Positions 40,550 to 52,814 are shown, counted from the stretch's first letter. The stretch is 64,000 bases of DNA from Acheta domesticus (GCA_031308135.1 JAHLJT010000631.1:218366611-218430610), one strand, 5' to 3'. Numbers and translations are program-made. Notes: a model not told the origin generated them from the sequence alone.

Positions 40550-42600
40550 ATCTTTGCTGTTAGAAATCATTAGCGATGATGCTGTTGCCACATTGTGGAA
40601 AATATGTTTGTGGATTTATACCTATGCTTATGGCTTTAAAAAATATGAACACTGTGACTTTAAAAATTATTATTGGTGCACAAAGCTGTTAAAATTGTTA
40701 TGAACAAAAATTCCTTTCCTCTACTACAAGTTCATCACTGAGGATAGATACGCTCAGTTATCATTTTTTAGTACCTATAAACTTCTCATCTAATCCCCCT
40801 TTTTTCTTTTTTTGTTGTATTGGATATTTAAGGAAATTAATTCTCTGCTGATATGGAAAACGTTCCTCAGAAAATTCGTCCTTTCCAAAGCAATCAATGA
40901 AGTGTTCCTTACAAGTTTTTATGCGAACAATACAAATTAATTTTTCCCATGTAAATCTCAATTGCTCCTGGTTGCAAGTAGCCAGATTCTACAATTTCTT
41001 ATGCGCGAGAGAAAGTTGTTCTATCGATGAATCTTACTGAACAACCAAGTGTGTAATTAGTCTGGAATTTTAAATTTATGAAACTCAGACTATAACTCAG
41101 ACTTCTATATTCTCCATTTCAATTAATTAACGGAAGTTTCACCGCATAAGTTTTGTTATGCGGTAAAATCGCTGGTATATCGAGTATGTATTAAACTCAT
41201 TAGGAAATCGATTTATAGAGTTAAATATTTTAATTATATTTCTTTGTTCATTTTCAGTTAAACATTTTATGTGAGGCTCGTTATGTTCATTCACTAATTG
41301 CATTATTAATCAGTATTTCGAATTCCAATGTCCGCAAAAATTAAAATTAAAATACGCAGTCAACGACCATGAGAGAGGTGTTTATGGTTTCATTAGATAT
41401 CTACAAAATCTGAAAAATACAATACCGTTTTTTGTTAATAATTTCCAAAGCGGGTAGAAATTGAAAGAAAGTTACGCAACCAACGGCCATGTGAAATATG
41501 TTTAAGGTTTTGTTAGATACCCAGAAAATGGTAAAATTCCGAAAACAAATAAACCATTTATATTTTGTCCGAAAATGCGAATATTTCATTGTTTTATTCC
41601 GCTATTATCGTACTTTTCGTACCAATTGAATTCTCAGCCCCAGTGCGTCACTGCCCAGGAATTTTGCTGCTGCAATCCACCAGTATTTATTAGTTATTTT
41701 TTAAGCATTTTAAAAAGCATGTAATAGCAGAGAATTCTTTAGAAAAACCGAGTGTGAAAATCAGTTTAGTGTCAAAAAACATTATAAAGAAAAACTTTTG
41801 GTCAGTGTCGCTTTTATAAAGAAAGTGCTTTCAGTGTCGCATTATAAAGAAAAACTTTTGGTCAGTTATTCATGTGAAAACTTTAGCCATGTTCAGTCAT
41901 TCAATTTGCGAGGATAGTTCGTTCAAATCAATCAGTTATTCATGTTTAAAGGACCATGCATCACGCAAGTATGTTTTAAATTTGCATACCTCAAGAAATC
42001 AACAATTATGATTATCATCATAATCGATAGTCAGTAATGCTTCTTTGAAAAAAAGGTAAATCATTGAATTTGTTGTTGTTTCATAGGTATTTTGACACAA
42101 AAATTACATAACGTAGTCCTATATGACAATGCCAAAGGTCTTTAAGCCATACCTACATCCTAAACCATTTTGATCTTCCGAATTCTACCGTTTTGACCTT
42201 CCAAATTCTAGTTTCCACCTCGGATAGATTCTCCATCGCATCAAAGAAAGAAAAGAGCGGAAAAGATGCCATATGATATGGCTAACGAAACTGGAGATAG
42301 TGCAATAGTACACATTCTCTCGCAACAATTTCCAACTTTTTATTTTTGAAACTTCCTAGGGTTCAACCAAAATGAAACCTGCATCATTCTATTAAGCGCC
42401 TCGTGTTCTATTCGTAGAAATTTTTGAAATAAAAATTGTGAGCAGTTTTGGTGACAATTGTAACAATTTGAAGGAGAAATGTCGCAAATACTATCCATTG
42501 TTTGAAAAAGTTTTTCATCACTTTTTTCAAATCTACTTTTTTACAGCAGATTTTAAGACAAAACTCTATTTCTTCACATCTTTTATGGTGCAATGATAAC
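40550..42600. repeat. Duplicated intergenic block (paralogous to 26.6-28.5 kb)
   Basis: Many ordered matches to the A unit: tctgctgatatggaaaa, aaccaagtgtgt, gcagtcaacgaccatgagag, caaccaacggccatgtgaaa and ggtctttaagccat. This is older than the 18.6/23.9 kb duplication because divergence and indels are much greater. Part of it also matches 50895-51180 upstream of gene C. Confidence 0.7.
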
Positions 42601-43110
42601 TTCATGCAATTTTCGAAAATACACGGAGTGATATACGTAGTGTAGGGAAAGTTATCTAATGCTGCGCGAAAAAAATGGAGAATTTTCGGCGGAAAAAATT
42701 CATTGCCGGGCCGTGAAAACGAAAAAGTGGATAAAACCAGTTGCTAAATTATGAAAAAAATCCCCTAACACGTGGTGTAGCCAGAAGCCCTCTTCTGTGG
42801 ATCCTTGATACCGAAAACCCAATTGAAAGGAAAACGTCCGTCTGTCTACCCGTCCGTCTGTCCGTCTGTGAACACTGCTAGCGCCTAAACCATACGTACG
42901 ATTTCTTCCAAAATGGATATTCTCCGGTCGATCTGATTCTAGTCAAAGCATTGAGATTTTGAAAAAGATTCTTCAAAATTTGGGGGTACTTTACATGAAG
43001 CCCCCCGGATATTTTCAATATTTTCTCAAAAATGGCTCCAATTTTTTTCTTTAAATTTCTTGTATAAATAGAGGACAATACACTTATTAACATAGCATAG
43101 GTCCGATTTT
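42600..43110 (+). repeat. Repeat with GTCCGTCTGTC core
   Basis: A short array of gtccgtctgtctacccgtcc (42834-42870) is flanked by tttcgaaaat on one side and ccatacgtacgatttcttcc on the other. This is another dispersed element with a GACGGACA-like core in inverted orientation. Confidence 0.5.
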
Positions 43111-44370
43111 CACGGATAACTCTGAATTTTCGAAAATTGTGAAAGTTTGAATTTTTTTCGGCGTCTTTCCGGAACTACAAAATTGAAGATAGAGATTTTT
43201 TCTTCAAATAAAATTTATTCTGCATATTGAGTTCTTTCATAAAGGGCATGGAAAAGTTTTTCAAAATTTTAGTATTTTTCGTACAATATTGCGTGCAATA
43301 TGTGCAGTTTTAAAAAATTACCAAAACAAGATTTCCTCAAAATGGCTCCAAAATTTTTCTTTAAACTTTTGGTAGGGATAGTGGTAAATGTACTCGATCA
43401 GATGACATAAAAGCCATATTGTTCTATCGGTTGGTTTTTTCAAAAATTACAAAAATGTAAATTTTTTCACTACTAGTTTTTCATTACTTTTTCATACTAG
43501 TTTTTTATATTTGCTACAAATGATGTTCTCTTCAACAATAATGGTACAAGGATGTCAGATATACGACTAAATTTCTGAAGTTTTTTTCCAAGTGATGTAT
43601 TCAAGTCAAATGATGGAGCAAATATTCAAGAAATGATTTTTTTGATGTCAGGGATGCGAATGATGAGAAGTTGGAGACTAACAGTGATGCGTATTTCTTC
43701 AAGCATACTGGCTTTGTTTGGCAGAAATGACGATTCATGTTTTATTAAAATGAATACCTTCTTATTAACTGTGTCTACCTTAATAAGAACGAACACATTA
43801 GAACGCTATAAATCAAATCTTCACTGCGAGATTTGTTTAAATTTGGTGAAAATATGTGCACTGAAATTGAAAGCCATAAATTGTTTTCCTTGAATGTTAC
43901 TTTTTTACCAGGCCCTTGTGGGTGAATTTGAATGATTATTGGGTCTTTAAGTCTTCATTATTTTTCTCGTCGATATACTTGCTCTGGTGTAAACAGATGC
44001 CCGATCCAAAGCATTATACTTGTGTTTTTATTTCTTGGCGCATCGGGGAGTCTTCACGATGGATGTCGCATGTACTGCTCGATAAGGTCGCGATTATGCG
44101 ACACCTAGCGGCGCCACCGAGAAAGACAAGAAATTCCGTGTGATTCCATCGTGGATACAAGCTCCAACGCGCCAAGGAATAAATGCCGAGTATACTGAGA
44201 GGTCAAATGAAAATCTTGTTACCTTTTCAAACACGCATGCCTTCGCCATTGTCTCAAACGTTTTGCGTTCGTCTCTTTTATAGGATCTCTTACGTTTCTG
44301 GGATATTTTTGGTGTGTTGTGAGCAGGACTTGGTCCTGACTCAGATATTTCTTTAGAGATCTTCGATTAA
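43110..44370. other. AT-rich non-coding stretch
   Basis: No gene recognised. A GC-richer island at 44030-44160 contains acctagcggcgcca but no identifiable element. Confidence 0.4.
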
Positions 44371-44375
44371 AAATA

Positions 44376-45040
44376 TGAACAGAATTTCTCGTCTTCAACA
44401 GCAATTATTAGATTTTGTTTCATGCCAATATAGATATGTTTGAAATATTGTCAGTGCTGGCTTCGAGCTTTTACCTTCAACTCTTGATTTACCAGGGAGA
44501 GGAAAGAAGTCGACGATCAGGAAAAGTTGTTTAGGTAAGAGGGCACCTTGGTCAAATTCAGGCATACCCTGGAGGAAAATTATAGAGTCTAGCAGCTCTC
44601 ATCGATTGTTTTCGTGTTTGATGAAAACCGAGTGAAAACCTAAATAGTAATTTAAAAAACGGGCAGTGGTCCGCTTACGATCTTTCCTTCCTTATTCTTG
44701 CCCTATCATTATATACAATTACATGCACTTCAATATCGCAAATGGGAAGACTAGCTTAGAGTTTGTTCAGGCTTCTGGAATTTCTCCATGTCTCTTCTCT
44801 CAGAGTCCCGAAAATTGAAAACATAAGGGTCAATTTTTCTATGTAACACACGTATTTATTAAGTGTAATAGCTGCTATTTCTGAATACGTGTACCAAATA
44901 ACATGCTATTGTCTAGATAGAGGATCATAAAAATATTTTCATATTGTATGGCTGTATTTGATCAATTAAACAGCTGTTCTCCGATCAGCATAGTATTGTC
45001 AAATCAGAAAAATAGATGACTGAAGTTGATTTTGTACACC
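44376..45040. repeat. Duplicated 3' flank of gene C, left part
   Basis: Matches 30.91-31.09 kb and then 32.25-33.29 kb of the gene B flank in order, without the insertions present there. Confidence 0.65.
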
Positions 45041-45042
45041 TA

Positions 45043-46238
45043 TCTAGGTAGTTCAATATACAATGCAACACATTTTTTCTCGACCTATTTTGGTTGAAAA
45101 AAATTGAAAATCTGTTTAAAACATATTTAAATATTCCCGCTTCACTCTTACAGTTTCATAAATTTTAAGTAAGCGACAACACTATACGTATCTGTCAAAA
45201 TGACGTCTGTAACGGAGGTGCGTTCCAAACAAAAGGCAGTTATTGAGTTTCTTTTGGCGGAAAACCAGGGAACCTGCCGGCCACAGTTGTGACTCACGCA
45301 ATGTTGCAACGTGCAAACACTCTTATTCGAGATGATCGACAGATCACAATCAAAATCCTCGCTGCTCAACTTGACATCTCTGTTGGTAGAGCTGTCATAA
45401 TTGTCTACCAGTATTATTAATAGCAAGGAGTATTCAAAGGTTTGTTTCCGGTGGGCCCCTCGATGCCAAGCTGTAGACTATAAAGAGCAATGAACAACCA
45501 TCTATGCGGAATTAATTGCTCGTTATGAGGCTGATCGTGACCATTTCTTGTCTAACATGGTCACAGGTGATGAAACATGGGTTCATAACTTCGAACCCGA
45601 AACAAAACGGCAATCAGTGGAGTGGCGCCACACCCACTCTCCTTCCAAGAAAAAGTTTAAAACCATACATTCAGTTTCTAAGTCATGGTTACGGTCTTCT
45701 GGAACTCTGAAGGAGTTATTCTATTCGATGTCCTTCCTCATGGTGAAACAATTAACTCTGAAATGTATTGCGCTACTCTCGGGAAATTGAAGAAACGACT
45801 TCAGTGGCTTTGTAGGGATAAAAATCCAAACGAACTTCTCCCTCTCCATGACAACGCAAGGCCTGACACAAATCTGTGTACCCGAGAGGAGCTCACAAAA
45901 CGTCAGCGAACAGTTCTTCCTCATACCTACAGCCCGGACCTCGCACCTTCGGATTTTCATGTGTTTGGTCCAATGGACGCAATCTGTGGGAAGCACTACG
46001 CGGATGACGTGGATGTTATTCATGCAGCACGACGTTGGCTCCGACAGAAACCAGTAGAGAGGTACCATGCAGGCATATAGGCCCTCACATTAAGGTTGCC
46101 GCTCTGGACGGAGATTATTTTGAAAAATAGGATTTTGTAGTCACGATATTGGGGAATAACATGTTATATTTGAATCCTAAATAAAACAATCATTCTTTCA
46201 GAAAACAAAGAGTTGTATTGCTTATTGAACTCCCCTCT
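45043..46238 (+). mobile_element. Mariner-family transposon with TIRs and TA duplication
   Basis: The ends are imperfect 27-bp inverted repeats sharing AGTTCAATA, CAAT and CAAC (left 45043-45069, right 46212-46238). TA dinucleotides flank the element at 45041-45042 and 46239-46240. The paralogous flank of gene B at 33285-33300 reads gtacatctatcaccg, with a single TA at 33294-33295: this is the unoccupied site. The element is about 1.2 kb, normal for mariner. It carries one degenerate transposase gene. Confidence 0.85.
45200..46130 (+). pseudogene. Mariner transposase, frameshifted
   Basis: It starts MTSVTEVRSKQKAVIEFLLA and ends GDYFEK-stop. Recognisable blocks, spread over different frames, are RDDRQITIKILAAQLDISVG (helix-turn-helix region), VTGDETWVHNFEPE (first catalytic D), LLPLHDNARPDTN (second D) and TYSPDLAPSDFHVFGPM (third D). 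The second and third catalytic Asp are separated by 33 residues rather than the 34 usual in mariner D,D34D, apparently from loss of one codon. Several frameshifts and stops (near 45290 and 45420) make it non-functional. Confidence 0.85.
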
Positions 46239-46240
46239 TA

Positions 46241-47855
46241 TCACCCAGGCACATCCTACATTAAAATCCCCCGATCTCTTTTGTAATCGCTTACACAAGT
46301 GCTTCAAACACTCTGCTTACCGTTGTCACATAGTGCAACAACAATTTTTTAATCATATTAAATTTTCAAAAGTAACATTCTATTTTTTCCTAATTAGCCA
46401 CCTTCAACATTCCACCGAAACTATCTTAATGCAATTTTCTCCAATAAATACGTTTTTAAGAGTCTGTTCCAAAACGTTTTTACTTTACTAATACATTTTT
46501 TAAATTTTATTTCTTCTTGTTCCATATTTTTGTCTTTCAGGGGTGTTGATAAACGATTTCGTTAACACAATAGAATGAACCATCCTCAGGTCTATCAATG
46601 CACTTCCGATACAGGTATGTTAGATAAGAAAAAAGAGTTTGGTAATCAATTGTTGGCACTATTGCGTGTGTGAGAGAGTGTACCAGTGGGAGAGAGGGGG
46701 GAGTGAGACAGAGTGCAAGAGATTATATATTCCGAGGGTTAGAGAGGCCTGAAAATTTCCTTAGAGAAGCGTGAGTCGATCCTCTGTAGTTGGCTGTTAT
46801 TTTTACCTACATGGTAATTTTCTGTAAATCGGGATTCAGGTAGTAACTCAAAGAAGCTCTTTGAAACTTTTATCATATAATCGTGAATGGATTATATTTT
46901 TAATTCGCTGTGTAGGTGTTCGTTATTTATGAACCTCCGAGCTTCGGTCATTTTTCTGAGACACATATATTGTATAACTTAGAGATTGTTTCTGTGGCAA
47001 TGGGCTGCTTTTATCCACACGCGACTTGCATGGGTTAGGGAGGATCTGATTACTGATTTGTAGATTATTTTACCGCATTCTATGTTAAGTGAAGATTTAT
47101 GATTTAATAGGAGATAGAGTTTCATAATTTTTTTTGTATGTTTTCTGTATGTATGATTTGAGTTTTCCATGATTTCATGATTACACTAATACATGGTCTC
47201 CCTATATATACACATTGTTGTTTTAGTATTGTTACATTATCAATATTAAATTTAAATTGCGATATAAATACCGGAATATGATTTATCCTTGATATACTAT
47301 TTTATACTGAAATATTAAATCGTAATGACGAGGAAAATGTAGGTTCAGTGCAAAAAAGACTTAAAAAATACACCTATGTCTAAAAATTCACTTCCAGACA
47401 TTGACAACGTTCTTCATCCTCCAATTTTATCATAGCTATTTGCCGGCGTATTAACCGATACCCACGTTCAAAATGCGAGACAAAGAAATAAAGGTTTTAA
47501 AACTCCATATATGAATGTTAACTATAAATTAAGAAACACGTTTCATTTTAATACTCATATATTAAATATAGTTCGTTCAGTGATTAATTACTTAAAATTT
47601 ATATTCATTGAAGATTACATCATCTGGATTATCTTTAATAAAAGGTACATAAACAAAATTACGTTCCCGAACATAAAATAGAACACCATACCAATATCTA
47701 AGAATCACAAACTTTTGTGTTTTTCTGATACTATGAAATGAAATAATTCAAAAATGAAGTTTTAATATATAATTTATCTTCTATAAATAAGGTGACAAAT
47801 AGCGACATGCGTTTCTAATGCGTAAAATGAAACTCAAATAAATGCTAAGAGATAG
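46241..47855. repeat. Duplicated 3' flank of gene C, right part
   Basis: Continues the match to 33.3-34.23 kb (cttcaaacactctgcttacc, taaattgcgatataaataccg, ttctataaataaggt, gcgtaaaatgaaactcaaataa). A segment at about 46500-47200 has no clear counterpart and may be another insertion. No gene seen. Confidence 0.6.
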
Positions 47856-47861
47856 TTTATT
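47856..47861 (-). terminator. Poly(A) signal of gene C
   Basis: AATAAA on the minus strand, about 116 bp after the stop codon, in the conserved context. Confidence 0.75.
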
Positions 47862-47976
47862 GAAAGTGATCATACAGTTCAATGAAGAAGGCAATCATTT
47901 ACTCTTGAAACCAAAAGAGGAAAAACGGAAAGGGAGCTACCGGAAGAGGATGAGAATGAGAGGACGAAGAGGAACC

Positions 47977-49687
47977 TCAGTGTTTGAAGATCAGCGCAGA
48001 AGAGGAGCTGGTGCCGACTCCGTGACCTCCGATAGATCCTCCGGAGCTGCCTCCGCGTCCACTGCCGGCGGAGCTACCGAATCCGCCTCCATGGCTGCCT
48101 CTGGAGGAGCCACCGAATCCTCCATGGACTCCTCCGATGGAGCCACCGAATCCTCCATGGCCACCTCCACTGGAGCTACCGAATCCTCCGTGGCCGCCTC
48201 CGATGGAGCCACCAAATCCTCCATGGCCACCTCCACTGGAGCCACCGAATCCTCCGTGGCCGCCTCCGGTGGAGGCACCGAATCCTCCATGGCTACCTCC
48301 GATGGAGCCACCGAATCCTCCGTGGCCGCCTCCGGTAGAGCCACCGAATCCTCCATGGCTACCTCCACTGGAGCCACCGAATCCTCCGTGGCTGCCTCCG
48401 ATGGAGCCACCAAATCCTCCATGGCCACCTCCACTGGAGCCACCGAATCCTCCGTGGCCGCCTCCGGTGGAGGCACCGAATCCTCCATGGCTACCTCCGA
48501 TGGAGCCACCGAATCCTCCGTGGCCGCCTCCGGTAGAGCCACCGAATCCTCCATGGCTACCTCCACTGGAGCCACCGAATCCTCCGTGGCTGCCTCCGAT
48601 GGAGCCACCGAATCCTCCATGGCCACCTCCACTGGAGCCACCGAATCCTCCGTGGCCGCCTCCGGTGGAGGCACCGAATCCTCCATGGCTACCTCCGATG
48701 GAGCCACCGAATCCTCCGTGGCCGCCTCCGGTAGAGCCACCGAATCCTCCATGGCTACCTCCACTGGAGCCACCGAATCCTCCGTGGCCGCCTCCGGTAG
48801 AGCCACCGAATCCTCCATGGCTACCTCCACTGGAGCCACCGAATCCTCCGTGGCCGCCTCCGGTGGAGGCACCGAATCCTCCATGGCTACCTCCGATGGA
48901 GCCACCGAATCCTCCATGGCCGCCTCCGATGGAGCCACCGAATCCTCCATGGCCTCCCCCCAATCCTCCTCCCAAGCCGCCGTGTCCGCCGCCAAGGCCG
49001 CCTCCAAGGCCACCTCCCAGTCCTCCATGGCCCCCTCCATAGCCACCGCCAACACCACCGCCGTAGCCTAGCGAGGAGATGCCTCGCTTGGAGGGCTGCG
49101 GGGCGGAGGTGTCGGCGGAGGCCGCTGCCGCCTTCTGCGCCGTCTGCTCGCCCGCCAGCACGGCGGCCACGGCCAGGGATAGGATCTGCGAACATATTGA
49201 AATGTAATGAGCTCAATGGAATATCAGTAACGTGCTGTCTGCATTTGACTGTATTGTGATTTAGTGTGCAAATATGTATTGGTTTCAAGGGTAGTATTCA
49301 TTTGAATGTGTTTAGAATAACAGCGTAAAATATATTTTTGAATCGTTTCCAGACCCAGTACCTAAAAATGTTTGTTACAACTGGATTGAATGAATTGAAT
49401 TAAAACGTTCTTGAATAGTTGGTAATGATTGCTTAGGCTTCTCCGATCGGTATTTGTATTATCTTGGCTGTTTGGGCCAAGACGCGACTCTGTTGGGTTG
49501 GCTGACATTTCAGAAAATGCATGATGGAATTTCTCAGAGCGTACTGCTGAGCTTTATTCCAATATTTCACTTCTATAGTCAAAGATTGTACGTCGTTGAG
49601 GTGAATTGTGGAATTTTTATAATCATCAAAAATAATACTTCCGATAAGAATTTTCTATCTGTTTCCTTCTCTCTCTCCCTTTCTTTG

Positions 49688-49742
<55 letters not shown>

Positions 49743-50171
49743 CTTGTCCATGCAGAAGTCTTTTTTTAAAATCTAACGCGGCAAACACAAAGTCCATTAC
49801 GATATAGCAACGAGCTTCAATCGCACCCAATGTGAATACTCACCAGTACTACGGAATAAGAATTGAATGCGGCTCCACAGTGAGCGTAGGTACACTTCAG
49901 CATTTAGTGATGTGCTCCAATTGTCGCCTTGCATCGAAACGTTGTGGACTCGTTGGTGCGGAGATATGTACTGTTATTGAGGATTTTGGTCAGCGTCGCT
50001 TTCGTCAGTCTACGTCGCCTCCCTCCCTTTCCTTCCCTCTCTGTCGTCCGCGAATAAGACTCAATTTTTTAATATCATCTAACATAGCCAACATTTTTGA
50101 AGCCCATTATGATACAGCACTGAGTTTAAATAGCGTCCAGTGTAAATACTCACCAGCAGCATGGTGTTCAT
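47977..50171 (-). CDS. Gene C: secreted HGGF-repeat protein, two exons, longest family member
   Basis: Exons on the minus strand are 50154-50171 (MNTMLL, donor GTGAGT) and 47977-49185 (acceptor TCGCAG), giving about 408 aa with a 968-bp intron. The signal peptide, Ala-rich propeptide and KRGISSLGYGGG junction are as in A and B. The body is a long series of 11-aa units of five kinds (GGSTGGGHGGF, GGSSGGSHGGF, GGSIGGSHGGF, GASTGGGHGGF, GGSSGGGHGGF), ending TSSSSALIFKH. Like B it lacks the Pro/Val exon. Intron 1 contains a CT microsatellite and a stranded, exon-less copy of the exon 1 donor. Extracellular structural role inferred. The 409-aa plus-strand Ser/Thr/Ala frame and the Pro/Trp frame over the same DNA are repeat by-products. 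Confidence 0.87.
48080..48955 (-). repeat. 33-bp coding repeat of gene C with 198-bp higher order
   Basis: The ggaggc variant marking GASTGGG units recurs at 48271, 48469, 48667 and 48865, exactly 198 bp apart. Each higher-order unit has six 11-codon monomers in fixed order. Confidence 0.93.
49691..49738. repeat. (CT)n microsatellite in intron 1 of gene C
   Basis: An uninterrupted CT run of 48 bp. Confidence 0.97.
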
Positions 50172-50276
50172 GATGAGAGCGGAGGCGGCGATGGCGTCGG
50201 GGGGACGGCTCCGGGCGCTCTGCCTGTCCAGGGGCAGCGTCTGCCTTTTAAGCCTCTCGCGCACACACACACACAC
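49839..50276 (-). other. A-type exon 1/promoter cassette transplanted into gene C
   Basis: At 49839-49846 the original C donor survives (minus strand CTG|GTGAG), but upstream of those three bases exon 1 is gone. The sequence switches to gene A intron sequence (acggaataagaattgaatgc, matching 19770 onward) and continues A-like through a second, intact exon 1 at 50154-50171, up to the CA tract at 50262-50276. Beyond that tract it is B/D-like again (gactgccgcccccttgctgc). This is the footprint of a gene-conversion or unequal-exchange event. Confidence 0.75.
50172..50256 (-). promoter_or_regulatory. Core promoter and 5' UTR of gene C
   Basis: The TTAAAA box at 50246-50251 is 80 bp from the ATG. 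The (CA)n tract upstream (50262-50276) is the shortest in the family at about 15 bp. Confidence 0.75.
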
Positions 50277-50659
50277 GACTGCCGCCCCCTTGCTGCTTCG
50301 CCCCCCTTCTATCCGCCTCGGACCCCGCCATTTCATGCACCGCCGCATCACGCTTCGCCTGGCCACTTGGCCATTGTGGAGTAGGAAGCATCCAGGCATT
50401 CTTTGCACATTCCGAATATTATGCATTTATTGCTACGAACCGATGTCGTTACCGACTGGGCGGTCATAGGGTTTGAATACCGACGGTGGCTTTTAGCTAC
50501 TTTACTAGGCACTGTTGGCACACTAGCTACTTTACTAGGTCGAATTCGCTACTGTTTAGAGGAGAATTCTAGCCGGCGACTGCTCTGATTTGTAGGTTTT
50601 GCATTTTCTCGTACCAAATTTTGGTCTGCTCGTTGAAGTGCATCTGAAGAAAGAAGAGA

Positions 50660-51190
50660 AAGAAGTCCTTCGTACACTCAGTCATAATCTATTTTGGGAT
50701 CAGTCATAATTATTTATACAATCAGTTGTAATCTTTCGTATTCAGGCATTATCATTAGGATACAAGTACTTGCAGTATGCAACACTTGCAATCATTCATA
50801 TACATTCCCACACTTAGTCATAATTGTTTCTAGACTAACTATTAATCATTCATAGAGTCACTCGGAGTGGTGAGTAGAGTCGGTCGTAGTTGTGCAAATT
50901 TATCAGGAAATCAATTCATGGAGTTAAACATTTTATATCAGACTAAAATAAGCTTATTAAGTTCTTCGCAGTAATAATAATTATTACAAATGTAAATTAT
51001 GCAAATAAACGGAAAGTAAACTTTGCAGTCCATGGCCATGTGAGATATGTCTGTTTTGTTCGATACCCAGAAAAACCGTTAAATTACGAAATAAACAGTT
51101 TTAGGATTTTGACAGAAAAATTCGAATATTTTGTTGCATTATTGCGCTACTATCACACTTCGTATAGCGACTGAATTTTCAATTTCAGTC
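50660..51190. repeat. Upstream region of gene C with minisatellite remnants and shared block
   Basis: Cagtcataat-type words recur at 50670-50890, then a junction at gtgcaaatttatcagg leads straight into sequence matching 41210-41630. The several kilobases between these parts in the B unit are absent, indicating a deletion here or insertions there. Confidence 0.6.
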
Positions 51191-51199
51191 TTTCACTGC

Positions 51200-52770
51200 T
51201 CATGGAATATCTGATGTTATGCAACAGCACAGCTCCAAGGAAGAGACCGAGTGCCAGTAAATATTTGCTATTCACCTGTTATTAGTCATGCTTATTGCTA
51301 CCTTGTATAATCATTTTGTCAAGGGACAGAAGCATGTTTGAAAGGCTAATTCTTCACATGTTTACGTTTTTGTTTTGTTTTGTTAATGATTCTGTTATTG
51401 TTGTGTGTAACGATAATGTGAAATAAATTAACAAGTCGCCTTGTTCATTTGACAACTCTTTTGTTAAATATCGTTGCTCCTAACCCGAAAGTAGGAAGTT
51501 AACGCCATTGAACGCAGATAAACGCGAAGTCAAGATCCTATCGATTAAAAATATTTAATTTTACTCACCATAGATAAATTCAAATATTAGCGATGTATTT
51601 TATTTATAGAATTATAAATGAATAGTAATATCATTAAATTTGACAAAATTTGGCAAAACTGACTTCTCTAAAATATTGTCTTGTGCCTGGACTCTAGTGA
51701 TGCGTAGCCACCTCACTGAATTTTTTACAATTCTTACTTTTAAATCTCGCGTTTCCCGCACGCAATGCCCACTACTTCCAGTAAGCTATTGATAGTTACC
51801 TTGCCTGCGACTTTGACATGCCTACTTCAAGTCGTCCAGCGTTCCATGTGAATTTTCTTTACGTCTGTTATGCCTCGAATCCCGCATTCAAGAAAACGTG
51901 TTACCGTTATGCACATGGGTAAGATTAAGTAAAGCGTCCATCTATATTATCGATGATATAGATCTATTAGATTCGTTTCCTTTTGTATTAAGTTTCGTAT
52001 TTATAACGTGTTTATGTGATTTCCAAGGAGAACCTATCAAATGTTATATTCTTTGATCGCAATTTGAAAATTTAGAACGTTAAATGTGATGGAAGTGTAT
52101 AAATTAATATTAAATTTAAGAAATATTAACAAATTTAGATTATGGTAACATTCGTAGAATCTTAGAAGGAAAAAGTGTTACATCAACTAATAATCAATAA
52201 ATTATGATCTAGAAATATTAATTCTCACGCTTTGTAAAAAATATGTACAATATATAAAACATGAATTATTTGAAAAATATTCAACTTTAAACACCTTAAC
52301 TTTTGAAATTTCCAGTTCACAAGACAATTCTTTTTTGCAGAATTTGTATATTATTTTGGGTAAGCAAATTTGAAAATCAATTTTTACGTGTTTTGGGAAT
52401 TTAGGTTTGAGAAAAACTGCACTTTTGAATTCGGGAGTAAAATCATTGTTATAAAATATAAATGATATGAGGCTTAATACAAAATCCCTTTTCTTTGAAC
52501 TATTTACTACTAGAAGAAAAATTGTTTACTACTAGAATGGATGTGAGATTTCGATTTTATCTGAAATTTGTCCGAATTGCTCAGAAATTTTACTAATTTT
52601 TAGTACAAATAAAAACAAGGTCATAGGTCAAACACACATGCACTAAATATGATGCTTTGCTTCTAGCTTTTTTTACATAACATTGAACAGGTCAAAAAAT
52701 TTGTAGACCAATCAGAAGGGGTCATACTTTTTTCCGCCGATTTCACGTGGAACTACCCATAAATAATTAC

Positions 52771-52814
<44 letters not shown>

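Noticed and set aside
40025..40703. 158-aa and 142-aa overlapping plus-strand frames
   Set aside because: They lie in a probable insertion, overlap in different frames, and show no domain.
47842..49071. 409-aa plus-strand frame rich in ATESSVAASGG (and the 301-aa PPNPPWPPP frame) opposite gene C, with similar frames opposite A, B and D
   Set aside because: The 33-bp repeat has no stop in several frames, so all are open together. Splice sites, signal peptide, promoter and poly(A) signal support only the minus-strand Gly-rich frame.
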